Positions 10,644-20,176 of a DNA stretch of 62,202 bases are shown here, piece after piece. A program made the position numbers and the translations under genes. The notes below the pieces were generated by a model that was given only the letters and a program-made list of their open reading frames with translations, ran no database searches and was not told the DNA's origin. The stretch is from GYS-P2D sp964522505 (GTDB taxonomy: Bacteria > Bacteroidota > Bacteroidia > Chitinophagales > Saprospiraceae): contig CAZFWJ010000016.1 in assembly GCA_964522505.1 (NCBI GenBank), positions 1-62,202 on the forward strand. Direction: 5' to 3'. Within the stretch, counting starts at the first letter, position 1; the number at the start of each line of letters is the position of its first letter.

Positions 10644-11936
10644 ATGCCATATTTATTTACTTCCGAATCCGTATCTGAAGGACATCCTGATAAAGTAGCC
10701 GACCAGATCAGTGATGCATTAATAGATCACTTTTTAGCGTTTGATCCTAATTCTAAAGTAGCCTGTGAAACGCTCGTAACAACTGGACAAGTGGTCTTGG
10801 CAGGAGAAGTTAATACCAATACCTACTTAGATGTACAGTCTATAGCAAGAGATGTAATCAGGAAAATCGGATATACCAAGGCTGAATATATGTTTGAGGC
10901 CAATTCATGTGGCGTATTTAGCGCAATCCATGAGCAATCTTCAGATATAAATCAAGGTGTTGACCGTAAGGCTAAAGATGATTTCGAATCTAAGGCCAAT
11001 GCACAGGGAGCTGGAGATCAGGGCATGATGTTTGGTTATGCGTCCAAAGAATGCGAAAACTACATGCCGCTTCCGCTCTATCTATCCCACCTAATATTGG
11101 AGGAGTTAGCCGTAGTCAGAAGAGAAAATAAGAGAATAAAGTACTTAAGACCTGATGCGAAGTCACAAGTGACAATAGAATATTCTGATACTAATAAACC
11201 GCTTAGAATTGATACTATAGTGGTATCAACTCAACATGATGACTTTGCCGAGGATGAGGAGATGCTGGCAAAGATTAAGAAAGATATCGTGTCTTACGTA
11301 ATACCTCGAGTAAAAAAGAGGGTGTCTCCAAAGATTAAGAAGCTCTTTAAATCGGAAATAACCTATCATATCAATCCAACTGGTAAGTTTGTAATAGGCG
11401 GTCCACATGGTGATACAGGACTTACTGGTCGTAAGATAATTGTAGATACTTATGGTGGCAAAGGAGCCCATGGCGGTGGAGCATTTAGCGGAAAGGATCC
11501 ATCTAAAGTAGATAGATCGGCAGCCTATGCCACCAGACACATTGCGAAGAATCTTGTAGCGGCAGGAGTCTGTGATGAGGTGCTTGTGCAAGTTTCTTAT
11601 GCTATTGGTGTGGCTAAACCATGCGGCATATTCGTAGATACTTATGGCACATGTAAGTTGAAAGGCGAGAATGGTAAAAAACTCAAAGACAGCATAATTT
11701 CAAATCTTGTCAATGAAATATTTGATATGCGCCCTTATGCTATAGAGCAACGATTCAACCTTCGTTCACCTATCTATGCCGAGACAGCAGCATATGGTCA
11801 TATGGGAAGAGAACCCAAAAGAATGACCAAGGTATTCGAAAATGCTGGTCAAAAAGTGGAGTTAGAAGTCGAGCTCTTCCCTTGGGAAAAGTTAGACTAT
11901 ATAGAAAAGGTTCAAGAAGCATTTGGTCTGGTTTAA
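10644..11936 (+). CDS. metK: S-adenosylmethionine synthetase
   Basis: MetK makes S-adenosylmethionine from methionine and ATP and is cytoplasmic, usually tetrameric. Visible hallmarks are GHPDKVADQISDA near residue 14, the ATP-binding GAGDQG hexapeptide near 125 and the glycine-rich GGGAFSGKDPSKVDRS loop near 280. At 430 residues it is somewhat longer than the roughly 385-residue enterobacterial enzyme. The extra length includes a Lys-rich segment (VKKRVSPKIKKLFK) near 220, a pattern known from the longer Bacteroidota MetK proteins. It sits between ahcY (20-base gap) and a phosphatase gene (12-base gap) in what is clearly one transcript. Confidence 0.98.
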   Translation: MPYLFTSESVSEGHPDKVADQISDALIDHFLAFDPNSKVACETLVTTGQVVLAGEVNTNTYLDVQSIARDVIRKIGYTKAEYMFEANSCGVFSAIHEQSSDINQGVDRKAKDDFESKANAQGAGDQGMMFGYASKECENYMPLPLYLSHLILEELAVVRRENKRIKYLRPDAKSQVTIEYSDTNKPLRIDTIVVSTQHDDFAEDEEMLAKIKKDIVSYVIPRVKKRVSPKIKKLFKSEITYHINPTGKFVIGGPHGDTGLTGRKIIVDTYGGKGAHGGGAFSGKDPSKVDRSAAYATRHIAKNLVAAGVCDEVLVQVSYAIGVAKPCGIFVDTYGTCKLKGENGKKLKDSIISNLVNEIFDMRPYAIEQRFNLRSPIYAETAAYGHMGREPKRMTKVFENAGQKVELEVELFPWEKLDYIEKVQEAFGLV

Positions 11937-11948
11937 TCAAGAAGTCGT

Positions 11949-12398
11949 ATGAAGGTGCTCATGGTATGCTTGGGCAACATATGTCGAAGCCCAATAGCAC
12001 ATGGCATATTGCAAAGTCGTATAGATACTCATAATTTGGAATGGGAGGTTGACTCTGCCGGCACTAGTTCGTGGCATATTGGGGAGCAGCCGGATCATAG
12101 ATCTATTGATATAGCACATCGCAACGGAATTGACATCAGTGGGCAAAGAGCACGACAGTTTGAGGCCAGTGATTTAGAGTACTACGATATCATATATGTG
12201 ATGGATAGCTCTAATTATCAAAACGTGAGACAATTAGATCGTACAAATACTCATGAGCACAAAATAAAGTTGATACTCAATAACGTTTATCCCGAAGAAA
12301 ACCGGGCGGTTCCTGATCCCTACTATGACAACAAGTTTCAAGAAGTATATCAGATGTTAGAACAAGCCGTAGATAAGATCATAGAAGAATATATTTGA
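11949..12398 (+). CDS. Low-molecular-weight protein-tyrosine phosphatase family
   Basis: The protein has 149 residues, typical for the family. The P-loop CLGNICRS (C-x5-R-S) sits at residues 7-14 just after the first strand, and the general-acid loop DPYYDN is near residue 118, so all catalytic elements are present. Members remove phosphate from tyrosine, or in some relatives from phospho-arginine, in the cytoplasm. The physiological substrate cannot be inferred from position, because linkage to metK is not a known functional pairing. Its stop codon overlaps the TTG start of the next gene (TTGA), which points to translational coupling. Confidence 0.93.
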   Translation: MKVLMVCLGNICRSPIAHGILQSRIDTHNLEWEVDSAGTSSWHIGEQPDHRSIDIAHRNGIDISGQRARQFEASDLEYYDIIYVMDSSNYQNVRQLDRTNTHEHKIKLILNNVYPEENRAVPDPYYDNKFQEVYQMLEQAVDKIIEEYI

Positions 12399-12880
12399 GT
12401 AAGTACAGATTAATTGTTATTGCGTTATTGATGCTCGTAACCACAGCGGTTATTGGCCAGCCCAGTGAGACGTCCATATCCCGAGTCCTTGATGAAGTTA
12501 ACACTCTCAGAGAGAGAGGATGTCAATGTGGTGACACCTATATGCTTCCTGCGCCTCCACTGAGATGGAATGTAAAGTTGTATGACATCTCCAATAAATA
12601 TGCACGGTACTTACATAGAAATAAACTCTTTTCCCATACAACCAAAGATGGCCGAACGCTAGCCGATAGATTAGACCAAGTAAACTATAAGTGGTCTCAT
12701 ATCGGAGAAAACCTTGGTCAAGGCTATGATGATTTTTATACCGTCTTCGACGCTTGGATATCTAGTCCGAGTCACTGCAAAATGCTCATGAATCCGTCGG
12801 TTACAGATTTCGGGATGTCTAAGTATTATGACTACTGGGTACAGACATTTACCAAGCCAGCCGAGTATGCCTCATATTAA
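12395..12880 (+). CDS. Secreted CAP-domain (SCP/PR-1-like) protein
   Basis: The 161-residue product starts at a TTG that overlaps the preceding stop. This start is chosen because it gives a complete signal peptide (MSKYRLIVIALLMLVTTAVIGQ), whereas the next ATG would remove the basic n-region. After cleavage a single CAP domain remains, with the family's cavity residues visible: the FSHTT histidine near residue 82, the IGENL glutamate near 105 and the SPSHCKMLM histidine near 129. It also has several Cys residues expected to pair outside the cytoplasm. CAP proteins are extracellular or periplasmic, and some bind lipids, metals or peptidoglycan-linked ligands. The role here is unknown. It is the last gene of the ahcY-metK operon. 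Confidence 0.9.
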   Translation: MSKYRLIVIALLMLVTTAVIGQPSETSISRVLDEVNTLRERGCQCGDTYMLPAPPLRWNVKLYDISNKYARYLHRNKLFSHTTKDGRTLADRLDQVNYKWSHIGENLGQGYDDFYTVFDAWISSPSHCKMLMNPSVTDFGMSKYYDYWVQTFTKPAEYASY

Positions 12881-13180
12881 AAGAAAAATATATTAGTAGG
12901 TTTTATTTTAATAATTACCCGCCTATATCCATACTACGCTCTGGTATCTCACATACATTTGTAGTCATACTCCCTCCCTTTATTGAATCCCTTAGATTAG
13001 AATAGAAAGAAATTAGCAGCTTTGGCTTATGCTATAACTGCACCATATTCGCAGAATTCAACAATTAAATTACGTCCCCTCGTAATACTATCTCTTAATC
13101 CCTACGCTGTTCATAAGACATGTGACAATGGTCACTGCGGTTAAAGAAACTCAATCATTTTTTAACCAAAATTCACAGCA
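12881..13180. other. Intergenic region upstream of the 1405-residue surface-protein gene
   Basis: These 300 bases hold no credible reading frame. An octamer TACATTTG at 12954-12961 fits the Bacteroidota -7 consensus TAnnTTTG, but it lies far from the start at 13181 and has no clear -33 partner. I see no strong terminator for the upstream operon. Confidence 0.3.
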
Positions 13181-16100
13181 ATGCCTATGAGCAAAGTTTA
13201 CTCCTTAGGGAATAGAGCTATTTTACTTTGGCTTGTATTAACCATTATTTTTTTACCTGGCTTGTCAGCACAAGGATTAACTTGTTTTGGCGGGTTGCAA
13301 GCGTCACTCGATGATGCTTGTGAAGTCGTAATCGACGCCAGTGATATCTTAGTAAGTTTTCCCGATCCATTCGTAGAGGGAGATTTTGAGATCACAGTAA
13401 CAGCGCAAGAAGGATCATCCTTAGATGGCGTAAGGGCCGAGATTAGTGGCGGATTTTTACCGCTAAACTTCGGATCGAGAATTCAATTTACAGAACCTGG
13501 TAATTTTATCGTATCAGTCGAAAATGTGCTCACTGGAGTCTCATGTTGGGGCGAGTTTACGGTAGAAAACAAGCTGCCACCAGTACTTATAGGCGACTGT
13601 ATGTGTCCTGATACAGCTACAGTAGTTATTCCAGAATGTACGTTCACATGTGCGGATATAAGTGATTTTATGTCAAGCGATGCACTTAGTGTCGATCTTA
13701 ATCCAGTGTTTATGGATAATTGTGGAGAAGCTACTAATGTAATGCCAACTGATGTCCTAACACCAGACACTGTCTGTGGGGGGTATTTCATTACTAGAAC
13801 TTGGAGTGCTAGTATGTTCTCTTCACATGGAGTGACTAGTAGAGTTGTTGGATGTAGACAGAGATTCAGATTTACACCGATAGATAGCTCTATGATCACA
13901 GCCCCCAATAGACAAGTGACCGTAGAGTGTGGAACTGAAACAGATCCAGCGTCGCTCCGAAATTTTTTCTCCGATAGTTCTAGATTCCCTAATGCTGATC
14001 CAAATGATGCAATTCGCAATGCATATCCGTCATTGCCTTTTAGCAATGGTGCGCCACGATTTGATACTACTATTGTAACCGTTCAGGTGACTCGAGATAG
14101 TACAAGCATGCAGACTGTAGAGGTAGCTGATGGAATTTTTATAGATGGTGAAGTTCACCATGAAATCACAGTAGACAGCAGCTTTTTAGTAATTACGGAG
14201 CTTCCTACGATTCGACTGCTTGGGGAAGACGATGAGGGTGTCGAGAGATTTTGTCAAGTATTTACTCAGTATAGTGATACAGGTTTGATATTTCCAGATG
14301 ACAGCTGCCCGAATACCTACAAGTTTGTAAGAACATGGAAGCATGTTAACTGGTGCACTCGTGATGTCTGGGAGGAAACTCAGATTATTAAGGTAGCCGA
14401 CGTAGAAGGTCCTTCATTCACCACTCCTAATATAGATGGACCATTATCGACTGGTCCATGGGTTTGTGAGGCTGATCTAATAGTGCCAAGTCCTATTGAT
14501 TCAACTACGAGCGATAACTGCAGTGATATCAATGATATTACATGGCTTGCAACGGTTACGTTGCCAGATGGCTCGATGTTGACAGCAAGTCCAACGAACG
14601 GTTTTACTTTAGCCGGTCTACCACTTGGAACACATGCAATCACCTATGAATTGACGGATGAGTGTGGCAATTCTTCAACTGGTGCTACTTCGGTGACTGT
14701 TGTTGATGGAGCCAGCCCAAATGTTCTAGCCAAAAACAGAATTATTGTGAGTATATCTTCTTTTGGAGAGGAATGTTCAGCTAAGATCACTCCTGACAAT
14801 ATTGATGTAGGATCTTTTGATGCTTGTGATGATGAGTTGTTGTTAGAGGTGAGACGAGTAGAGGGAGGAACCTTTGGTCCTTACGTAAGATTTACTCAAG
14901 ATGATATCACAAGCATTGATGCCGGAGGGATTTCATTTGGCGAGCATATGGTAGAGTTGCGTGTTACCGATAGCTCGGGCAATAGCAGTTTAGGATGGAC
15001 AACTGTAAGAATAGAGGACAAGACTGGAAGTGTCGAAGTCGAGTGTGGTCCATTGACGATTAACTTAGATTGTGTTCAGAGCTTTGAGGAGGCATTAATG
15101 GACTCAGTCAATATGCCTAGGGCAGTATTCACATCATGCGCTGTTTCACAACTTGATATAGACTTTAGCATTATCCGCAATGATATCAATAGTATCTGTA
15201 ATGTCGGAAGTGCTGAAGTAGCATACTTTATTAGTGGTGAGGCTGACACTATTTGTATTAAGCAATTCAATTTGGGAGATATAGATGTAGTAAACATCAA
15301 CTTCCCACCTGCAGAAATCACAGTAGATTGTGCTGATGAAGACTTTGGTGAAGTGGTTATATCTGGTGAAACTTGTAACAACCTTGTACAAACTGTTGAC
15401 GAAGAGGTTTTCTTGATAAACGGTGGAGAGGGCTTCTGTAGAAAAATCGTTAGAACCTTTACCGTTATTGATTGGTGTGTATTTACTGCCAATTCTGATA
15501 GTGACGCAGGTGTGACGACTTTCGAACAGACCATACTCGTTACAGACAATACCAATCCAGTGATCGTATGTGACTCACCAACTTTCTCTGTGGGAGAGGA
15601 TTGCGGCCTTTCTGGCATCACCCTATCTGCAACTGGCACTGATGCTGGTTGTAGTGATGAGCTGACATGGACGGCACGAGTAGATATAGATGGAGATGAT
15701 ATTTTTGATCTAGTCATTGATCCTACAGTTATAGATTCTGTTGCGTCTATCATAATAGACACGATGCTCACACCAGGTACTTACAATGTGCTTTGGTCAG
15801 CTCAAGATGACTGTAACAATGTCACAGAAGAACTCTGTCAATTCACGATTACGGATGATGTAGCACCAATAGCATCATGTGTAACAAGCATCTCAACTTC
15901 TTTAGGTGATGATGGTATGGTTACTATATGGGCTGTTGACTTTGATATGAATGGCAGTAGTACTGACGCCTGCGGAGGTGAGTTGACTTACTCATTTAGT
16001 GGCGAGGACAGGAATGTCCCAAGTATCAGCTTGACATGTGAGGACGTCCCTAATGGCGTGACAATCAATAGAGAACTCACAGTATGGGTTTGGGATGAGT

Positions 16101-17398
16101 CGGATAACAGAAGTTTCTGTATAGTTAACTATAGAGTTGATGACAATGCTGATGTTTGTGAAGATGCCCTTACAGGATTATCTGCCATCTCTGGTACGGT
16201 AACAACTTCTATGGGCGATGACTTAGAATCAGCTAATATTTTTACTACTGCAGCGAGTGCTACGCTCAACAGTCAGACGTCCACGGATGTAACTGGTGAT
16301 TATGTCTTCAATAGTAATCCTAACAACCAGGACTATGTAGTGACAGCATCTAAGAATGATGATTTTCTCAATGGTGTAAGTACACTTGATTTAGTATTAA
16401 TTCAGCAGTATATCCTTGGGATGAGATCTTTCGATACGCCGCATCAAGTTATTGCAGCTGATGTAAACGGTGACGAGCGAGTCTCTTCATTAGACTTAGT
16501 AGATATCAGAAGATTGATTTTAGGAACTACCAGTCAATTTACTTCTGAGCAGTCCTGGGTATTCCTCGATGCATCTCAAGGATTTAATTCAGTAGACAAT
16601 CCATGGCCTCTGTACGAAACTATTAATGTAGATGATTTGCAGTCTAATGAGACTAATAACCATTTTACCGCAGTAAAACTTGGAGACGTTAACGGAAACG
16701 CAATTGCGAATTCCGTTCTTGCTGGTACGAGAAATAGTCAAACGGCTGCGTTGGAGATCAGTAATACTACACTCAAGGCTAACGCAGCCTCAGAGATAGT
16801 CCTAACACAGACTTATGACGAGACTATATATGGATTTCAACTATCTATGGATCTCAAGGATTTAGATATTACATCTATTGAGGTAAATGGAGGGACACTT
16901 CCGAATTCTCACTATGTAATTGATAATGATATTCTTAAGCTCTCTGATGTGTATCCCGTTGGAACACATGATATAGAGATCACCCTCCATGTGATACCAC
17001 ATCAAGATATGATGACTTCATCTGCAGTGCAGATCGATGATTCTCAGATTCGCTCCGAAATATATGTTAAAGAGTCTCTCGAGAGTGTTCAGCTAACACT
17101 CAAGTATAATCAAGTCTTTGATTCAGTCGAAGGCATGCAGTTTGAATTGTATCAGAATGAACCAAACCCATTCAGCAATTCAACAACGATTGGGTTTTAT
17201 ATAGATCAGCCTTCTTTGGTAGAGCTATCTGTATTTGATATGACAGGGCGTCAGCTCTACTATGACCAACAAAATTACACTTCAGGACAACATTCTATAT
17301 TTATCGATCAGTCTGATCTGAATAGCAAAGGCTTGCTATACTATCAGTTGAGCGCTGGTGATAAAGTCGCAACTAAGCGTATGATTATTATGGAGTAA
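13181..17398 (+). CDS. Large T9SS-exported surface protein with HYR-like repeats and dockerin-like module
   Basis: This protein of 1405 residues has an N-terminal signal peptide ending near LSAQG (residues 1-31; start at 13181 or at the ATG two codons later). The body to about residue 1000 is a series of Cys-rich immunoglobulin-like or HYR-like beta domains with recurring phrases such as DNCSDIND, DECGNSSTG and TDSSGNSS. Next come a carboxypeptidase-regulatory-like strand set (about 1007-1060), a dockerin-like module (about 1064-1115, AADVNGDERVSSLDLVDIRR), a probable cohesin-like beta domain (about 1185-1300) and a type A T9SS sorting domain from about 1318 (YQNEPNPF start). It is expected to be translocated by T9SS and attached to the outer surface. 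It is monocistronic and followed by a terminator. Confidence 0.88.
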   Translation: MPMSKVYSLGNRAILLWLVLTIIFLPGLSAQGLTCFGGLQASLDDACEVVIDASDILVSFPDPFVEGDFEITVTAQEGSSLDGVRAEISGGFLPLNFGSRIQFTEPGNFIVSVENVLTGVSCWGEFTVENKLPPVLIGDCMCPDTATVVIPECTFTCADISDFMSSDALSVDLNPVFMDNCGEATNVMPTDVLTPDTVCGGYFITRTWSASMFSSHGVTSRVVGCRQRFRFTPIDSSMITAPNRQVTVECGTETDPASLRNFFSDSSRFPNADPNDAIRNAYPSLPFSNGAPRFDTTIVTVQVTRDSTSMQTVEVADGIFIDGEVHHEITVDSSFLVITELPTIRLLGEDDEGVERFCQVFTQYSDTGLIFPDDSCPNTYKFVRTWKHVNWCTRDVWEETQIIKVADVEGPSFTTPNIDGPLSTGPWVCEADLIVPSPIDSTTSDNCSDINDITWLATVTLPDGSMLTASPTNGFTLAGLPLGTHAITYELTDECGNSSTGATSVTVVDGASPNVLAKNRIIVSISSFGEECSAKITPDNIDVGSFDACDDELLLEVRRVEGGTFGPYVRFTQDDITSIDAGGISFGEHMVELRVTDSSGNSSLGWTTVRIEDKTGSVEVECGPLTINLDCVQSFEEALMDSVNMPRAVFTSCAVSQLDIDFSIIRNDINSICNVGSAEVAYFISGEADTICIKQFNLGDIDVVNINFPPAEITVDCADEDFGEVVISGETCNNLVQTVDEEVFLINGGEGFCRKIVRTFTVIDWCVFTANSDSDAGVTTFEQTILVTDNTNPVIVCDSPTFSVGEDCGLSGITLSATGTDAGCSDELTWTARVDIDGDDIFDLVIDPTVIDSVASIIIDTMLTPGTYNVLWSAQDDCNNVTEELCQFTITDDVAPIASCVTSISTSLGDDGMVTIWAVDFDMNGSSTDACGGELTYSFSGEDRNVPSISLTCEDVPNGVTINRELTVWVWDESDNRSFCIVNYRVDDNADVCEDALTGLSAISGTVTTSMGDDLESANIFTTAASATLNSQTSTDVTGDYVFNSNPNNQDYVVTASKNDDFLNGVSTLDLVLIQQYILGMRSFDTPHQVIAADVNGDERVSSLDLVDIRRLILGTTSQFTSEQSWVFLDASQGFNSVDNPWPLYETINVDDLQSNETNNHFTAVKLGDVNGNAIANSVLAGTRNSQTAALEISNTTLKANAASEIVLTQTYDETIYGFQLSMDLKDLDITSIEVNGGTLPNSHYVIDNDILKLSDVYPVGTHDIEITLHVIPHQDMMTSSAVQIDDSQIRSEIYVKESLESVQLTLKYNQVFDSVEGMQFELYQNEPNPFSNSTTIGFYIDQPSLVELSVFDMTGRQLYYDQQNYTSGQHSIFIDQSDLNSKGLLYYQLSAGDKVATKRMIIME

Positions 17399-17435
17399 CT
17401 CCGAATAAAATAGATATAACGAATGTAGAAACTCA

Positions 17436-17470
17436 AGGGTTGGGAGACACGTGCTCCTGACCCTCTTTTT
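17436..17470 (+). terminator. Rho-independent terminator after the 1405-residue surface-protein gene
   Basis: The hairpin has an outer stem AGGGT/ACCCT and an inner stem GGAG/CTCC, separated by a TG/TG internal loop, with a 7-base apical loop. It is followed by CTTTTT. The T-run overlaps the stop codon of the convergent gene. Confidence 0.75.
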
Positions 17471-18947
17471 ATAGTTTATAACCTAGGGTTAGTGCTAATT
17501 GACTGATTCTACTGTCGAACTCAACGGACTGGTTGTTACTTGCATCTATCAATCTATATGGAGTATAGGTCTGAGTTTGTTGCCTTGTGCTTATAGCAAG
17601 ATCAACATACCATCTATTTTCTCTCCAGCCTAGTCCACCATTGAGTTGTAAATCAACATCTGCCAAATTGCTGTCCTCAAACGGCGCTTGTAATAGCCCT
17701 GCACCCACTCTTACCCTTAGTTTGGATAGCGCTAGCTCAGTACCAAGCCTTATGTTAATAGCTTGAGTCAGTTGATCATTAATTTCACCATTCAGATCGT
17801 CTTCAAAGAACTGATCTACTGGATCGTTAGAATTTGCGGTAAGGTTAAAACTGCTGTTAGTATAATCAACATATTCGATCTCTCCAGTAAAAAAGCCTCT
17901 TATCTCACCTGCTCTATATATAGTGCTTATGCCAGCAAGTGCCCGCCAAGGAGTCCTAAGAGAATATTCAAATTCTCCCTCTGGTGATTCTGATATTAAT
18001 CCATCAACATTAATATCATCAGTGAAGAAATCTAATGAAGTACTAAATTCATCTGTAAGCATGAGCCAAGTCGGGCTGTGAATGGCAGCGGATAATCTAA
18101 TCTTAGGATTCAGCTTATATATTATTCCACCTTTGAAGTTGACTCCTGATCCAGATGTACTTAGATTTTGAGTGAACTGCGCATCAAAGAAATTTGGGAC
18201 GATTGAAAAAATATCTTCTTCGAGATAGACTCTTCTCTCGTCGAAATTTACGATGGGAAAACCAACAGTAAGACCAAAAGAAAGTTTTTCATTGTGATTA
18301 GCAGCAATATTGAGAAAAAATTCATGAAAGGTGCCAGACCTTTCTATGGTCTCTACTTTCAATATCTCTTCGTCAAAGGTGAAGAAGTCACTCTCGTAAA
18401 ATGTATCACCATCGTCGTCTGAGATAAGATCTACATCAAAGGCTGGACCACCCTCGAAAAGATCCAACTCTTCTATAGTTCTCAGATTCGCTTGTTCTAT
18501 GAAGCGCTCAGTACGAGTGCCAGGGGTGATTCCATCATATAATATATTGTCATGAAAGTCCGCAATTTGATTGAGACCAAGAGAAAAATTTAGTCGCTTG
18601 ATTTTTTTCCGCCCAGTATCGTTGGCTAAGACCAAACCTAAATTACTCACTTTAAATCCAAGCGTATCTCTATTTGCTGTGTCACCTCCAAGGGTAGCAT
18701 CTGTACTAACAATTGGAACACCAAACCCTAGAACTATTTCTGACTTTCTGAACTCTGCTATACCTGCTGGATTGACCGTAGCGACAGAAATATCAGCCCC
18801 TAATGGACTCATACTACCACCCGCGCCTAATGATCGTGCCGAGTTCTGTTGTGTTAGGAATGAATATCGGACCGCATCATCTATAGTCTGCGCAGTCCCT
18901 AAATGACTAATGATTAATGCTAGAAGAACAACTACAAATCTTATCAT
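17469..18947 (-). CDS. OmpP1/FadL-family outer-membrane protein
   Basis: The chosen start (ATG at 18945-18947) gives a clean signal peptide, MIRFVVVLLALIISHLGTAQ. Upstream in-frame codons would add 30 residues without a signal character. The mature N-terminus carries a FadL/TodX-like pattern, ARSLGAGGSMSPLGADISVATVNPAGIAEF, followed by alternating amphipathic strands and an aromatic-ended C-terminal strand (LTLGYKL), as expected of a beta-barrel of about 490 residues. Members transport hydrophobic compounds across the outer membrane, and the ligand is unknown here. The stop lies within the T-run of the upstream convergent gene's terminator. It lies downstream of the Arg/Ser-tail gene on the same strand, but a terminator between them suggests its own promoter. 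Confidence 0.8.
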   Translation of the reverse strand: MIRFVVVLLALIISHLGTAQTIDDAVRYSFLTQQNSARSLGAGGSMSPLGADISVATVNPAGIAEFRKSEIVLGFGVPIVSTDATLGGDTANRDTLGFKVSNLGLVLANDTGRKKIKRLNFSLGLNQIADFHDNILYDGITPGTRTERFIEQANLRTIEELDLFEGGPAFDVDLISDDDGDTFYESDFFTFDEEILKVETIERSGTFHEFFLNIAANHNEKLSFGLTVGFPIVNFDERRVYLEEDIFSIVPNFFDAQFTQNLSTSGSGVNFKGGIIYKLNPKIRLSAAIHSPTWLMLTDEFSTSLDFFTDDINVDGLISESPEGEFEYSLRTPWRALAGISTIYRAGEIRGFFTGEIEYVDYTNSSFNLTANSNDPVDQFFEDDLNGEINDQLTQAINIRLGTELALSKLRVRVGAGLLQAPFEDSNLADVDLQLNGGLGWRENRWYVDLAISTRQQTQTYTPYRLIDASNNQSVEFDSRISQLALTLGYKL

Positions 18948-19005
18948 ATAAGGGGGGATGTACTTGGATTTATAATACAAGGATATGGATAGATAGAAAA
19001 ATTTC

Positions 19006-19041
19006 AAAAAAAAATGGGTGATTGCTAATGCCACCACCCAT
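19006..19041 (-). terminator. Rho-independent terminator of the first Arg/Ser-tail gene
   Basis: Read on the minus strand, arms ATGGGTG and CACCCAT pair and are followed by nine T. In the second copy of this locus (around 21887) only the ACCCAT arm remains, because the duplication joint cuts through the structure. Confidence 0.85.
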
Positions 19042-19066
19042 GTATTGTAACTATATATTCTTGACC

Positions 19067-20152
19067 TTATGGTCTTCTTGAACTTCTTACGCTTGAAGAT
19101 GAAGATCTCGATGGAGAACTACTTCTCGTACTTGAAGAAGATCTTGAACTTCTTGAAGGACGTGCAGAACTACTTCTGCTCGTTGATCTGCTTGGCGAAT
19201 AAGAAGATCTTGAACTTCTACTATTCGAATTTGATATTCTTGAGCTTCTACTCGATCTCGTTCTTGACGGAGTAGCAGAACTTCTCGTTGTCGTTCTCGT
19301 ATTAGCTGACGATCTCACTGTGCGTGACGATGGAGCAACTGTTCTATTGCGAGTAGATGTTGTTGACACACCTCTTGCCGAAGTTGATCTTACATTCGCT
19401 TTATTAGTGACTGTAGTTCTTCGTCCAGAATTAGATCTGGTAATTGCTCCAGTATTTCTTGAGCTATTCACTCTGCGTACATTGTTAAAGGTATTGGCAG
19501 TATTATTAAGTCTCGCATTATTAACCGTCGTGAATCCATAAGGAGGACAACCGTAACCACCTCCGAAAGAATTGAATCCTCTATTGAAAGAATTGAATCC
19601 GCCTCCGAAAGAATTGAATCCTCTATTGAAGGAATTAAATCCACCTCCGAAAGAATTGAATCCTCTATTGAAAGAATTGAATCTTCTATTGAAAGAGTTG
19701 AATCCAAATGCAGAATTGCTAAAGCCTATTGACGAACCAAACAACAACTGGTTTCTTACATAATTCGCAAAAAATCTATCGTTCCTTACTTGACGATTAA
19801 AGTTTCTCAAGAAAGATGACGAAGTAGAGCATCCCAAAAAGTTGGCACCATAATAACTTGATGCAAACGACGCTAGTCTATATTGTTCTAATCTATTAGT
19901 ATATTGAAATCCATCAATATCATAATCATTCGTGTAATACTCTGTGTACTCGTCAAACTCATCGCCGTCATATTCATCTAATAAGGCGTTGTCATACTGA
20001 GCGACTTGTTGATCTACGTCCTCATATGCATAGTCTCTGTCTGAGCTGAAGTCTGACTCATCAAAGTAGAGATCATCAAACTGCGCATTGACATTTACAA
20101 TAAAGAGACTCAAGACGAGCGAAAGAACTGAAATTAAATTTTTATTTGTCAT
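19067..20152 (-). CDS. Secreted polyampholyte: acidic N-terminus, Phe/Asn/Gly repeats, Arg/Ser-rich tail (copy A)
   Basis: I do not recognise this 361-residue protein. It has a signal peptide (MTNKNLISVLSLVLSLFIVNVNA), then an Asp/Glu/Tyr-rich segment (about 24-85), a helical stretch to about 145, seven 7-residue repeats of type FNSFNRG/FNSFGGG (about 150-198), a short CPPYGF motif, and a strongly basic tail of about 140 residues made mostly of Arg and Ser. No T9SS sorting domain is visible. Opposite charges at the two ends suggest self-association or binding to an anionic polymer (inference). It is 62% or more identical by eye to the gene at 21918-22997, and its last part is virtually the same DNA. 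Its promoter contains a palindrome shared with the paralogue. It faces away from proS. Confidence 0.85.
   Translation of the reverse strand: MTNKNLISVLSLVLSLFIVNVNAQFDDLYFDESDFSSDRDYAYEDVDQQVAQYDNALLDEYDGDEFDEYTEYYTNDYDIDGFQYTNRLEQYRLASFASSYYGANFLGCSTSSSFLRNFNRQVRNDRFFANYVRNQLLFGSSIGFSNSAFGFNSFNRRFNSFNRGFNSFGGGFNSFNRGFNSFGGGFNSFNRGFNSFGGGYGCPPYGFTTVNNARLNNTANTFNNVRRVNSSRNTGAITRSNSGRRTTVTNKANVRSTSARGVSTTSTRNRTVAPSSRTVRSSANTRTTTRSSATPSRTRSSRSSRISNSNSRSSRSSYSPSRSTSRSSSARPSRSSRSSSSTRSSSPSRSSSSSVRSSRRP
19130..19327. repeat. 198-bp block identical to 21981-22178 (Arg/Ser tail, copy A)
   Basis: By base-by-base reading these 198 bases match 21981-22178 exactly, bounded by mismatches on both sides. 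The flanking coding DNA of the two paralogues differs at roughly one base in seven or more. Confidence 0.9.
19557..19703. repeat. Seven tandem 21-bp repeats within the Arg/Ser-tail gene A
   Basis: Units alternate between a form ending CCTCTATTGAAAGAATTGAAT-like (encoding FNSFNRG) and a form with CCACCTCCG (encoding FNSFGGG) on the minus strand. The length of 147 bases is exactly seven units. The paralogue near 22408 keeps only about one unit, so copy number changes readily. Confidence 0.9.
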
Positions 20153-20176
20153 AGCTACTAATTTTTATATCCAAAT

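Noticed and set aside
9303..13058. 15-mer CATATTCGCAGAATT before ahcY (9303) and before the 13181 gene (13044)
   Set aside because: One or two shared 15-mers are expected by chance in a window this size, and the sites do not share position relative to starts.
18948..19037. N-terminal extension of the FadL-like protein
   Set aside because: The added residues cover the upstream terminator and would bury the signal peptide, so the internal ATG is preferred.
19069..19275. Plus-strand frame across the Arg/Ser tail
   Set aside because: It is antisense to a repetitive tail and is present in both copies only because the DNA is the same. Codon pattern and signal features support the minus-strand gene.
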